Assembly (NCBI GenBank): GCA_021738505.1
Contig: JAIPBW010000005.1
Location: 1 to 63,566, forward strand
Length of the DNA stretch: 63,566 bases
Source of the DNA: Bacteroidales bacterium
GTDB lineage: Bacteria; Bacteroidota; Bacteroidia; Bacteroidales; PWNQ01
Direction: 5' to 3'
Below are positions 8,323 through 15,984 of this stretch, piece after piece; within the stretch, counting starts at the first letter, position 1; the number at the start of each line of letters is the position of its first letter. The position numbers and the translations under genes were made by a program. The notes under the pieces were generated by a model. The model had not been told where the DNA came from and ran no database searches. It was given only the letters and a program-made list of their open reading frames with translations.

Positions 8323-8445
8323 ATGGTTAAATTGCTCTACCTGTTTATATTGTTTTTGGCCGGAATTCCTCTTTTTTGTATTGGTCAAAATGGTGAAATT
8401 TTGAATGAGCCCCGATATCAACGGGAGGACAAAATAACAGGATGA
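8323..8445 (+). CDS. Small signal-peptide ORF, possibly gene remnant
   Basis: A 40-codon ORF begins MVKLLYLFILFLAGIPLFC and continues IGQNGEILNEPRYQREDKITG before a TGA. The first 23 residues form a good Sec signal peptide with a cleavage site before QNGE, as in many Bacteroidota exported proteins. It is antisense to the leader of the rex transcript. It may be a real secreted peptide or, more likely, the 5' stump of an exported protein whose remainder has been lost. No continuation is seen in other frames downstream. No clear promoter of its own is visible. Confidence 0.35.
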   Translation: MVKLLYLFILFLAGIPLFCIGQNGEILNEPRYQREDKITG

Positions 8446-8468
8446 AAATCACAATTGTATTATCGAAT

Positions 8469-8486
8469 TTGTTCAATTGATCACAA
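8469..8486. promoter_or_regulatory. Rex-like operator
   Basis: TTGT-N10-ACAA fits the 18-bp Rex box geometry (TTGTGAANNNNTTCACAA). The right half reads TTGTGAT on the minus strand, a good half-site; the left half TTGTTCA is weaker. A second ATCACAAT half-site lies at 8448-8455, 32 bp (three helical turns) from the copy at 8480-8487. The site is about +18 to +35 of the predicted rex-hyp transcript, suitable for repression. Assignment to Rex is inferred from the neighbouring rex gene. Confidence 0.5.
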
Positions 8487-8510
8487 TAATTACTTCCATT
8501 AAGATAAGTT

Positions 8511-8541
8511 CAAATATAATATATACATGTCCAAAAATCAA
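8511..8541 (-). promoter_or_regulatory. Promoter of rex-hyp operon
   Basis: On the minus strand a -33 TTG (8541-8539, within TCTTGA) is followed, 20 bp later, by TATATTTG (8518-8511), a perfect Bacteroidota -7 TAnnTTTG. The predicted start of transcription is near 8504, giving a rex leader of about 190 nt. The architecture matches that of the divergent hydrogenase promoter, including the TCTTGA sequence. Confidence 0.6.
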
Positions 8542-8549
8542 GACATTTC

Positions 8550-8566
8550 TATAACTCCCTGTTATA
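8550..8566. repeat. 6-bp inverted repeat between divergent promoters
   Basis: TATAAC and GTTATA (8550-8555 and 8561-8566) are separated by TCCCT, in the roughly 100 bp between the two divergent promoters. No T-tract follows on either strand, so it is not a terminator. It may be a binding site for an unknown regulator, but a short AT-rich palindrome can also arise by chance. Confidence 0.2.
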
Positions 8567-8640
8567 ACTAAAAAAACCCATTAGTGATATTGAGTCTAAA
8601 TAAAAATCAAGGTAAATAACCCATAGTTTTCTCGGTAATC

Positions 8641-8671
8641 TTGACAAAGCTTTTGATATTGTGTAACTTTG
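8641..8671 (+). promoter_or_regulatory. Promoter of hydrogenase operon
   Basis: A -33 TTG (8641-8643, in TCTTGACA) and a perfect -7 TAACTTTG (8664-8671) are separated by 20 bp, the Bacteroidota sigma-ABfr geometry. Transcription should begin near 8678, giving a leader of about 88 nt to the ATG at 8766. The -7 element is embedded in TTGTGTAACTTTGTGTTG, whose two TTGTG units could be protein contacts. Confidence 0.65.
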
Positions 8672-8687
8672 TGTTGAGATGAAAATA

Positions 8688-8732
8688 ACAATAATATTAT
8701 AATGTCATTTTTATTCTAAATAATATTATTGT
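8688..8732 (+). promoter_or_regulatory. 13-bp inverted repeat in hydrogenase 5' UTR
   Basis: ACAATAATATTAT (8688-8700) and ATAATATTATTGT (8720-8732) are exact inverted repeats separated by 19 nt. Within each arm ATAATATTAT is itself a palindrome, so the element can be read as two copies of a 10-bp dyad or one large hairpin. It lies about +10 to +54 of the predicted transcript and ends 33 nt before the first start codon. It could be an operator pair or an mRNA-stabilising 5' hairpin. Confidence 0.5.
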
Positions 8733-8765
8733 ACTTGAATACTACACGAACGACTATATCATACT

Positions 8766-9779
8766 ATGGAGACACTCGTTGCCATTACAAAAAGCAATTG
8801 GAAATCTGCACTCATTAATCTTATCGATGAGTACGTTGTTTATGCTCCTTACCGTTTTTGGAACCAATTAGAATACGGTCGGGTTACAAAGGATAACATA
8901 GGCGATATTGTTTATAATCAACCCAAACCATCATCCCCACTTAAGAGCTTATTCCTCCCGATACGCGAAAATGTAGTAAATTCTTCACAACCCGCTCAAA
9001 AACGAATTATCATGGGTGCGCCTGCTTGTGATTTAAGTGCACTTTCTATACTTGATGAGATTTACCTCAACCATGATTACCCGGACCCCAATTACATGAA
9101 GTATAGGGAAAACACAATATTAATCGGATTTGACTGCCACACTACCAATGAACATTGTCATTGTACCAGTTATGGTTTTCATCCTTATCCAACAGAAAAT
9201 AGTGATCTTGTCATTTCATTGATTGATGACAATTTTTTAATCTCAGCACAATCCGATAAAGGATTATCTTTTCTGGAAAAATATTTAAGCAATGAAGAGC
9301 AAGCCCCTGATGAGCAGAAAGAAAAAGCTACAGAGATTAGAGAAAATATTGAACACGATCTGAGGGAGAAGAACAAAGATTTACCTGATTATGATAAAAC
9401 AGGTGAGGTGGTTATGCAGTGCGGTGATGATATCTGGGATCGTTATTCAGACACGTGTGTTTCCTGTGGTGCATGTTCGGCTATTTGTCCTACCTGTTCC
9501 TGTTTTCTTTTAATTGAGCGCCCGGAGTTTGAAAAAGTACGCAGCCTGGACACCTGTCAGTATCCCGGTTTTGAGCGTGTCGCCGCCGGGGAAGATCCGT
9601 TACGGCCTTTACCTAAACGATTTCGAAATCGATATATGTGTAAATACGTCTGGAAACCTGAAAAATTTCAATCCAAAGCATGTACGGGTTGTGGAAGATG
9701 TATCGAAGCATGTATTGGCGAGATAAATAAAAACGATCTATTTAAAGAGCAATTCAAAAACTTAAGCATAGAAGCATGA
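8766..9779 (+). CDS. Sulfhydrogenase beta-like (AsrA-like) [4Fe-4S] subunit
   Basis: This is an iron-sulfur electron-transfer protein of the HydB/HyhB/AsrA kind (337 residues). Those proteins form, with a flavoprotein partner, the NAD(P)H-reacting half of soluble sulfhydrogenases and anaerobic sulfite reductase. Two C-terminal [4Fe-4S] sites are Cys231/234/237/241 (CVSCGACSAIC) and Cys306/309/312/316 (CTGCGRCIEAC). The N-terminal half has further cysteines (PACD at 88; C124, C131, C133) where the family carries an extra metal site. A charged insertion (about 175-210) is unusual. It is the first gene of the operon and overlaps the flavoprotein gene by 4 nt. Its role in this complex is inferred. 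Confidence 0.85.
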   Translation: METLVAITKSNWKSALINLIDEYVVYAPYRFWNQLEYGRVTKDNIGDIVYNQPKPSSPLKSLFLPIRENVVNSSQPAQKRIIMGAPACDLSALSILDEIYLNHDYPDPNYMKYRENTILIGFDCHTTNEHCHCTSYGFHPYPTENSDLVISLIDDNFLISAQSDKGLSFLEKYLSNEEQAPDEQKEKATEIRENIEHDLREKNKDLPDYDKTGEVVMQCGDDIWDRYSDTCVSCGACSAICPTCSCFLLIERPEFEKVRSLDTCQYPGFERVAAGEDPLRPLPKRFRNRYMCKYVWKPEKFQSKACTGCGRCIEACIGEINKNDLFKEQFKNLSIEA

Positions 9780-10603
9780 ACACTGCTACTCTGGATCTGT
9801 ATACACCTGTAAAAGCTACTCTAACAAAGGTAATAGAGGAATCTCCTACTATTAAAACTTTTGTTCTGAAACCGGAACAAGAGTTTCATTTTAAAACCGG
9901 TCAATTTATTGAGCTGGCTATGGAGGGTATCGGAGAAGCACCTTTTACTCCTTCTTCATCACCCCTGGTCAGTGATCAAATAGAAGTAACAATCATGAAA
10001 GCCGGTTTTGTCACGGAAAAGATCCATAAACTCAGTGAAGGCGCAGTGTTAGGCATCAGAGGGCCTTACGGCCGCGGATATCCTTTAGAAGAAATGTACG
10101 GAAAGCAAGTACTTGTAATGGGAGGAGGTTGTGGGTTTGCTCCTATACGCTCCCTGCTTTACAACCTGGAAGCAGAAAAGGATAAGATCAAAAAGCTTAC
10201 TTTTTGTTATGGATCAAAAACACCTAAGGATTGCATTTACAAAGACTACATCGATCATTTACGCGCTGTTGACAAATTCGAAGTGTTTCGTAGTGTTGAT
10301 AAGGCTGATGAAACATGGGAGGAAAGAGAAGGTGTCGTCACCAATCTGCTCGATGAAATCAAGATCAATGTGGAAGAATCCGTTGCCGTAGTCGTCGGCC
10401 CACCAATAATGATGAAATTTAGTGTGCAGAAATTATTGGAACTCGGGTTCCCCGGGCATAAAATTTTGCTTTCACTGGAGAAAAATATGTCGTGTGGTCT
10501 TGGAAAATGCGGCCACTGCATGATGGGAAAATATTTTGTCTGCAAAGACGGACCCGTATTCACTTATGAAGAAATCAAAGATCAACCGGATATATGGAAA
10601 TAA
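9776..10603 (+). CDS. Sulfhydrogenase gamma-like (AsrB-like) FAD/[2Fe-2S] subunit
   Basis: This is a ferredoxin-NADP reductase-fold protein of the HydG/HyhG/AsrB/PyrK type (275 residues). The FAD-binding barrel covers about 10-100, including the PFTPSSSP and RGPYGRG motifs. The nucleotide-binding domain starts VLVMGGGCGFAPIRSL (113-128). A C-terminal [2Fe-2S] site is formed by Cys240, 245, 248 and 256 (CGLGKCGHC...C). The likely job is to exchange electrons between NAD(P)H and the iron-sulfur subunits. Such a module normally accompanies soluble group 3 hydrogenases, so its presence in front of a membrane-bound type is notable. Confidence 0.87.
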   Translation: MNTATLDLYTPVKATLTKVIEESPTIKTFVLKPEQEFHFKTGQFIELAMEGIGEAPFTPSSSPLVSDQIEVTIMKAGFVTEKIHKLSEGAVLGIRGPYGRGYPLEEMYGKQVLVMGGGCGFAPIRSLLYNLEAEKDKIKKLTFCYGSKTPKDCIYKDYIDHLRAVDKFEVFRSVDKADETWEEREGVVTNLLDEIKINVEESVAVVVGPPIMMKFSVQKLLELGFPGHKILLSLEKNMSCGLGKCGHCMMGKYFVCKDGPVFTYEEIKDQPDIWK

Positions 10604-10614
10604 CATTGTGATTT

Positions 10615-11115
10615 ATGAGCAAGATACTGATAGACCTGATCAAATACCGTGACTGTGTAGTTTCCGGCTGCGATAAAAAATTACCGGAGGGCATAATCAG
10701 CACTTTTCCTGAGCGTGACGGGCTGAAGCCCATTCGGGAAATGGCCGTATTTGCTTTTTCCTGTCGTCGATGCGAAGATGCTCCGTGTATAGAAGTCTGC
10801 CCGGAAGAGGCATTAAAAAAAGACCAAAATGGCATGATCATACGCTCAACAAACCTTTGTGTTGCATGTAAATCTTGTGTTTCTATATGTCCTTTTGGAA
10901 CTATGATGACTGACTTTTATGAATACAAACGGGATGAGTCAAGGTATTTTGACTTAAATAAGTCTTCTGAATTAGAGCAGTTTATCAATGAAAGTCCGGA
11001 AGGCTTTGTGCAATACACAGAACAAGACAAAGACGAGGATAATAATATTTTTGAATTAATGCCAGGGGTTTTGGTCTGCGACCATTCCTGGGAAGAACTC
11101 AAAAAGCTTAAGTGA
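10615..11115 (+). CDS. Two-[4Fe-4S] ferredoxin-like electron carrier subunit
   Basis: This is a HycB/HydN/CooF-like iron-sulfur protein (166 residues). It has Cys50/53/58/62 (CRRCEDAPCIEVC) and Cys82/85/88/92 (CVACKSCVSIC), together binding two [4Fe-4S] clusters. The N-terminal Cys14 and Cys19 may belong to an additional site. The C-terminal 65 residues are acidic and without recognisable motif. It would wire the flavin module to the hydrogenase core. It ends 1 nt before the NuoH-like gene. Confidence 0.85.
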   Translation: MSKILIDLIKYRDCVVSGCDKKLPEGIISTFPERDGLKPIREMAVFAFSCRRCEDAPCIEVCPEEALKKDQNGMIIRSTNLCVACKSCVSICPFGTMMTDFYEYKRDESRYFDLNKSSELEQFINESPEGFVQYTEQDKDEDNNIFELMPGVLVCDHSWEELKKLK

Positions 11116-11116
11116 T

Positions 11117-12049
11117 ATGGCTGAGCAACTTTTTTACTTCTTTATCTATCCGGGAATGTTGTTTGCCGGAATTATCGGGATAATCTTTGCCTGGGCAGAC
11201 CGTAAGGTAACTGCTCGCGTACAGTTCCGGCAAGGTCCACCGGTATTGCAACCATTTTATGATTTTATCAAGTTGCTTTTGGTCAAAGAAACCATCCTTC
11301 CCAAAAATGGCTCCGTCATATTTTTCCTGCTTGCTCCTGTATTGGGTTTATTTGGAGCTACTGCCGCTGCAGTGATTATTTTAATGCCGGCTCTGGGGCT
11401 AACTTCCGGTTTCCGGGGAGATATTATCGTGTTGTTTTATCTGCTGGCCATTCCCACTTTGATGTTCATTGTGGGGGCTTTAGCCTCGGGTAATCCTCTT
11501 TCATCTGTGGGGGCTTCACGGGAAATCAAAATGGTGTTAAGCTATGAGTTAAGCTTTATCTTGATTATCGCCGGTGTGATATTAAAATCGGAAATGACAC
11601 TACAACTGAATGAGATTATGGCCCTGCAACAATCGCAGGGTGCATTTATAGCCAGCTTATCCGGAATTGTCATGTTTATAGCTGCCCTGGTTGTCATCCA
11701 GGGCAAAGCAGGTATGGTGCCTTTTGATATGGCAGAAGCTGAAACAGAACTCGCGGAAGGTATTTTTATGGAATATTCCGGTACGGCGTACGCAATTATC
11801 AAATATACAAAATACATCCTGCTTTTTATTCTTCCGGTATTTATCGCTGAGATATTTCTGGGAGGACTTCATTTTGAAGGGATACATATTTTATGGTCCA
11901 TATTGAAAGTACTTCTTGTATTGGTTTTGATGATATTAATTCGTAATACCAATCCGCGGTTAAAAATCGGGCAGGCTATGCGATTTTACTTATTGTGGAT
12001 AAACTTGCTGGTCATTGCAGGATTGGTATTACATTATATAGGAATTTAA
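11117..12049 (+). CDS. Group 4 hydrogenase membrane anchor, NuoH-like
   Basis: This is a complex I subunit 1/HycD/EchB/MbhM-family membrane protein (310 residues, about 8 membrane segments). It anchors the hydrophilic hydrogenase arm and forms the start of the ion path. Conserved motifs are ADRKVTARVQFRQGP (27-41) after the first helix and PFDMAEAETELAEG in the large cytoplasmic loop, the quinone-site-like loop in complex I. Order relative to its neighbours (H, B, C, D-like) is as in other energy-converting hydrogenases. Confidence 0.92.
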   Translation: MAEQLFYFFIYPGMLFAGIIGIIFAWADRKVTARVQFRQGPPVLQPFYDFIKLLLVKETILPKNGSVIFFLLAPVLGLFGATAAAVIILMPALGLTSGFRGDIIVLFYLLAIPTLMFIVGALASGNPLSSVGASREIKMVLSYELSFILIIAGVILKSEMTLQLNEIMALQQSQGAFIASLSGIVMFIAALVVIQGKAGMVPFDMAEAETELAEGIFMEYSGTAYAIIKYTKYILLFILPVFIAEIFLGGLHFEGIHILWSILKVLLVLVLMILIRNTNPRLKIGQAMRFYLLWINLLVIAGLVLHYIGI

Positions 12050-12059
12050 AAACAGTATT

Positions 12060-12473
12060 GTGGGACTTAAAAGCTTTAGTCTAAAAAAATCACTTTGGGT
12101 TTTTCATTTCGGTGGCGCTTCCTGTAATAATTGCGACATCGAGATCCTGGACTGCCTGACACCGCGCTATGATGTGGAGCGGTTCGGGATAAAACTTGTG
12201 GGAAGCCCGCGACATGCAGATGTGCTTTTGGTAAACGGTTCCATCAATAAAAGGGATAAGCCCCGTTTACTGGAGGTTTATGATCAAATTGCCAAACCGG
12301 CATTCGTAGTTGCCTTTGGAGCTTGCGGATGCACCGGGGGCATATTCGCCGAAGGCATAACTTTCGCAGGACCGGTGGATACAATTATACCGGTAGATGC
12401 TTATATCCCGGGTTGCCCACCCAAACCCGAAGCTATGCTGTCAGCTCTTATGAAATTAGCCGAAACAATCTAA
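12060..12473 (+). CDS. Group 4 [NiFe]-hydrogenase small subunit, NuoB-like
   Basis: This is the small subunit, carrying the proximal [4Fe-4S] cluster (HycG/MbhJ/EchC type), 137 residues, as short as other group 4 small subunits. The cluster ligands are Cys22 and Cys25 (GGASCNNCDIEIL), Cys89 (FGACGC) and Cys119 (IPGCPPKPE). Translation starts at a GTG; no in-frame ATG gives the conserved N-terminus. It delivers electrons to the Ni-Fe site of the large subunit. Confidence 0.93.
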   Translation: MGLKSFSLKKSLWVFHFGGASCNNCDIEILDCLTPRYDVERFGIKLVGSPRHADVLLVNGSINKRDKPRLLEVYDQIAKPAFVVAFGACGCTGGIFAEGITFAGPVDTIIPVDAYIPGCPPKPEAMLSALMKLAETI

Positions 12474-12479
12474 CATATA

Positions 12480-12920
12480 ATGGACAACAAGAAATTCACA
12501 GCGGAGATCAAAGAAAAGTTTGCTGATAAAATCATAGAATATCAGCAACATAACGATTTGCGGTTAACATTTGCAATTCAACCCGAAGCTTTATTTGAAT
12601 GTGCCCGGGTATTTATGAAAGAAAAGCAATTTCGGTTTATTATTGCCAGTGGGTTACACTCCAGAGAGGGATTTGAAATTTTTTACCACTTTAGTAATGA
12701 TTCCTCGGGACACGTAATCAATCTGCATGTTATGCTCCCGCATGAACAGCCAACTGTGGATTCTTTATCAGAATTGATGTCTGCTGCCGAATGGATAGAA
12801 CGAGAGATACACGAACTATTGGGCATTAATTTCAAAGGACATCCCAATTTAGTGCCATTGATATCTGAAGGAAACTGGCCGGAAGGAACATATCCGTATC
12901 GTAAAGACTTTAAATCATGA
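12480..12920 (+). CDS. Hydrogenase NuoC-like (30 kDa) subunit
   Basis: This is a NuoC/MbhK/HycE N-terminal-domain homologue (146 residues). The signature EWIEREIHELLGINFKGHP is the counterpart of the conserved EREvxDmfGixFxGHP of complex I 30-kDa subunits. It is a separate polypeptide here, as in Mbh, rather than fused to the large subunit as in E. coli HycE. It overlaps the large subunit gene by 4 nt. Confidence 0.92.
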   Translation: MDNKKFTAEIKEKFADKIIEYQQHNDLRLTFAIQPEALFECARVFMKEKQFRFIIASGLHSREGFEIFYHFSNDSSGHVINLHVMLPHEQPTVDSLSELMSAAEWIEREIHELLGINFKGHPNLVPLISEGNWPEGTYPYRKDFKS

Positions 12921-14113
12921 GTAAACAAAAGATCATACCGATAGGACCTTATCACCCACTCCAGGAGGAGCCGGAATATTTCAAGCTCTACTGCGAGGGT
13001 GAAAAAGTTGTGGATGTGGAATGGGAAACCGGATACAACCACAGGGGAATTGAAAAGCTGGCCGAGGAAAAGACTTTTGAACAGGTTTTCTTTCTGGTGG
13101 AACGCATTTGTGGGATTTGCTCCACATCACATCCTTTTGCCTTTGCTAATAGCCTGGAAGAAATTAGTAAGGTGGAAATTCCTGACCGGGCGAAATATAT
13201 ACGGTGTATCATTGGAGAGCTGGAACGTATTCATAGCCATTTGCTTTGGGTAGGTCTTGCAGGTCATTTCCTGGGCTACGATACTGTTTTTATGTGGGCC
13301 TGGAAATACCGTGAGCCTGTTCTTGATCTGTTTGAGATCATATCAGGCAACAGGAATAGTTATGCCATGTTTACGGCTGGTGGGGTACGGCGGGATATTG
13401 AACAATCTAAATTTGCAAAAATACGTCAGGACCTTTCGGAACTCAAGAAAAAAGTTGACCTGCTCACAGGGGCAGTGATGGATGATCCGGTAATCCATGC
13501 CCGTACGAAGAATGTAGGTGTGATGACACGGGAAGACATTATTGATTATGCCGCTTTAGGCCCTACAGCCAGAGCTTCAGGGGTAGCCATTGATGTCAGA
13601 AAAGACGACCCCTATGCCGCATATGGAAGTCTCGACTGGAATGTAATTACAGCAGAAGAAGGAGACGTGTTTGCCAAAGCCAAAGTCCGCTTATTGGAAA
13701 TGTATGAATCCATAAAAATTATTGAGCAGTCATTGGAAAAGATGGAGAAAATACCGGAAGGAGATATTTTAACAACAATCTGGGAAATACCGGAAGGTAT
13801 CGGGATGGGCCACGCTGAAGCTCCACGCGGTGAAGTATTTCACTTTGTTAAAACCGATGGAACAAATTCACCGGTACGGCATAAAATACGGGCTCCAAGC
13901 TATATGAATATTGCCACATTTAAGAAATCATGCGTTGGGCAAACCATTTCGGATGCCGCCATATCGCTGGCAGCAGTTGATCCTTGTTATTGTTGCACCG
14001 AACGGATGGCTGTAGCCTGCGACCATACTTCAGGCAAACAAATCCTTGACGGTGAAGCATTAATAAAACGATCTCAGGATAAAACAAGAGAAATCAAGAA
14101 TAAAGTAAAATGA
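12917..14113 (+). CDS. Group 4 [NiFe]-hydrogenase large subunit, NuoD-like
   Basis: This is the catalytic subunit (398 residues), binding the Ni-Fe(CN)2CO centre. Both CxxC pairs are intact: ERICGICSTSH (Cys65, Cys68) and DPCYCCTER (Cys357, Cys360). This distinguishes it from the Cys-free NuoD of complex I and from Mbx-type paralogues. After DPCYCCTER comes a 35-residue tail starting at Met364. E. coli HycE has the same layout (DPCYSCTDR, then a cleaved tail starting MTVV), so cleavage after Arg363 by the maturation protease encoded at 20640 is expected. It is the only hydrogenase large subunit in the window. Confidence 0.95.
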   Translation: MSKQKIIPIGPYHPLQEEPEYFKLYCEGEKVVDVEWETGYNHRGIEKLAEEKTFEQVFFLVERICGICSTSHPFAFANSLEEISKVEIPDRAKYIRCIIGELERIHSHLLWVGLAGHFLGYDTVFMWAWKYREPVLDLFEIISGNRNSYAMFTAGGVRRDIEQSKFAKIRQDLSELKKKVDLLTGAVMDDPVIHARTKNVGVMTREDIIDYAALGPTARASGVAIDVRKDDPYAAYGSLDWNVITAEEGDVFAKAKVRLLEMYESIKIIEQSLEKMEKIPEGDILTTIWEIPEGIGMGHAEAPRGEVFHFVKTDGTNSPVRHKIRAPSYMNIATFKKSCVGQTISDAAISLAAVDPCYCCTERMAVACDHTSGKQILDGEALIKRSQDKTREIKNKVK

Positions 14114-15972
14114 TAAATGACCTAAACATAATAGTTTGTCTGCCAATAGTTGCAGGGATTATAATATTCCTGTTACCTGATGCATTCCGGATATTGAAAG
14201 GGATACTGGCACTAGCCATAACCTTAATCTTTTCCGGCTTTGCCATTAAAATATTCGGGTATGCGGATGCTTTGTTGCCTTTGGTTCAGCAAACGGGTGA
14301 AACCGGGCTTCTACCAGAGGTAACCCGTACTCTTGAACAGTACACCGTTATGAACATCAATTCCCTGACAACAATTATTTTGTTGTTCGTAGCGGTGCTG
14401 GCTCCTCTGATTTGTCTTTATTCCATTTACAAAGAAAAGAACGAAACTTTCCCCTCACAATTTTATTCCTGGTTCCTGATTACTCTCGGAAGCTCAGCCG
14501 GAACCGTATTAGCGGATAACTTGTTGTTATTTCTGTTTTTCTGGGGCGTCTTGGGATATACATTGTATAAACTTATAAGACAACATGATGCGCAAAGTTC
14601 TGATGCCGCTAAAAAGACACTTATTATTGTGGGATCCTCGGATGCTATCATGATTATTGGCATTGGCTTACTATGGAATATTGCGGGGACATTAAGCATA
14701 AGTGAACTGTCAGTACATACTTCCAGCGGTCCGGCTATTATGGCTTTTCTATTACTAGCCGTAGGAAGTTTTACTAAAGCAGGGGCATTTCCCTTTCATA
14801 CATGGATCCCTTCCTACACCGGCAAAGCACATGGTGTAAGTTCGGCTTATATGCCCGCTTCTTTTGATAAGCTTATAGGAATATATTTTCTGGTGGTTTT
14901 GTGCAGCCGCATATTTGTATTGAATCAATGGTTAACGCTTGTATTACTAATTCTTGGCGTTGCTACTATCATTATTGCTGTGATGATGGCTTTAATTCAG
15001 CATAATTATAAAAAATTGCTTGGCTATCATGCAGTATCCCAGGTTGGTTACATGGTCGTAGGAATAGCACTTGGAACTCCATTAGGTATTGCAGCCGGGT
15101 TATTCCATATGTTTAACAATGCAGTCTACAAAAGCGGATTATTCCTGTCAGCAACGACTATCGAGCGCAAAACCGGAACCGTTGATCTAGATAAAACAGG
15201 GGGACTGGCTTCAAAACTACCGTTGACGTTTATTACAGCATTGATTTTTGCTCTTTCCATTTCCGGTATACCACCATTAAATGGTTTTGCTTCCAAATGG
15301 ATGATTTATCAGGGTATAGTTGACTTTGGTCAACAGGCCACCGGCGTTGCCAGCCAGCTTTGGATAGTATGGCTTGCACTGGCAGTACTTGGTTCGGCAC
15401 TTACCCTGGCGAGTTTCATCAAATTTATTTCAGGCATATTCCTGGGCCGGAAAAAAGAGATTTTTGATAATATCAAAGAAGTTTCTTTTGCTCAATGGAT
15501 ACCGGTGATTCTTCTTGCTGTTATTTGTTTATGGTTTGGAGCTTTTTCCACAAAATACGTAGTTAAAGAATTATTTATGCCTGCTTCGGGAAGTTTCTCC
15601 TTTTTCAGTATCTGGGATTCAGACTTACTGTTTTGGCTGGTTATAGCTTCAATTATTGCCGGAATTCTGATATACTGGATTGGAAGATTTAAAAATATGA
15701 GACGGGCCGAATCTTTTGTCGGAGGGGAAAAAGCCGGAGAAGACAAGGAATTTCCTGTAACAGGGTTTTACTTAACGGTGAAAAATGCTCCGGGACTGAG
15801 ACAGATTTATGACCTTGCCGGACGAAAATGGTTCGACCTGTATGATCTACTGAAGGGTTTTGTATTGTGGACAAATAAAGGATTTAGCTATTTACACACC
15901 GGTATATTGACGACATATACGTTTTGGGTATATGCCGGATTTGTGATATTACTCTTGTTGTTGATTTTATAG
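14110..15972 (+). CDS. NuoL/HyfB-like proton-translocating antiporter subunit
   Basis: This is a large antiporter-like membrane subunit (620 residues, about 15-16 segments) of the NuoL/MrpA N-terminal type. The conserved core includes SFTKAGAFPFHTWIPSY and the Lys-containing helix around NYKKLLGYHAVSQVGYM, then FNNAVYKSGLF. The C-terminal part, with a long loop followed by a final helix, resembles HyfB/HycC. It is one of two antiporter-type pumps in this operon, so the predicted complex would have two large ion-translocating units plus the Mrp small subunits. It overlaps the large subunit gene by 4 nt. Confidence 0.88.
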   Translation: MINDLNIIVCLPIVAGIIIFLLPDAFRILKGILALAITLIFSGFAIKIFGYADALLPLVQQTGETGLLPEVTRTLEQYTVMNINSLTTIILLFVAVLAPLICLYSIYKEKNETFPSQFYSWFLITLGSSAGTVLADNLLLFLFFWGVLGYTLYKLIRQHDAQSSDAAKKTLIIVGSSDAIMIIGIGLLWNIAGTLSISELSVHTSSGPAIMAFLLLAVGSFTKAGAFPFHTWIPSYTGKAHGVSSAYMPASFDKLIGIYFLVVLCSRIFVLNQWLTLVLLILGVATIIIAVMMALIQHNYKKLLGYHAVSQVGYMVVGIALGTPLGIAAGLFHMFNNAVYKSGLFLSATTIERKTGTVDLDKTGGLASKLPLTFITALIFALSISGIPPLNGFASKWMIYQGIVDFGQQATGVASQLWIVWLALAVLGSALTLASFIKFISGIFLGRKKEIFDNIKEVSFAQWIPVILLAVICLWFGAFSTKYVVKELFMPASGSFSFFSIWDSDLLFWLVIASIIAGILIYWIGRFKNMRRAESFVGGEKAGEDKEFPVTGFYLTVKNAPGLRQIYDLAGRKWFDLYDLLKGFVLWTNKGFSYLHTGILTTYTFWVYAGFVILLLLLIL

Positions 15973-15984
15973 AAAAGAAATATT

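Noticed and set aside
9776-10603. Calling the first two operon genes an anaerobic sulfite reductase (AsrAB)
   Set aside because: No AsrC-type siroheme subunit is present, and the genes are fused by overlap and spacing to hydrogenase genes. AsrA/B similarity reflects a shared electron-transfer module.
12060-14113. Interpreting the NuoB/C/D-like genes as respiratory complex I
   Set aside because: The large subunit keeps both CxxC nickel-binding pairs and a cleavable tail, and hyp genes and a maturation protease are adjacent.
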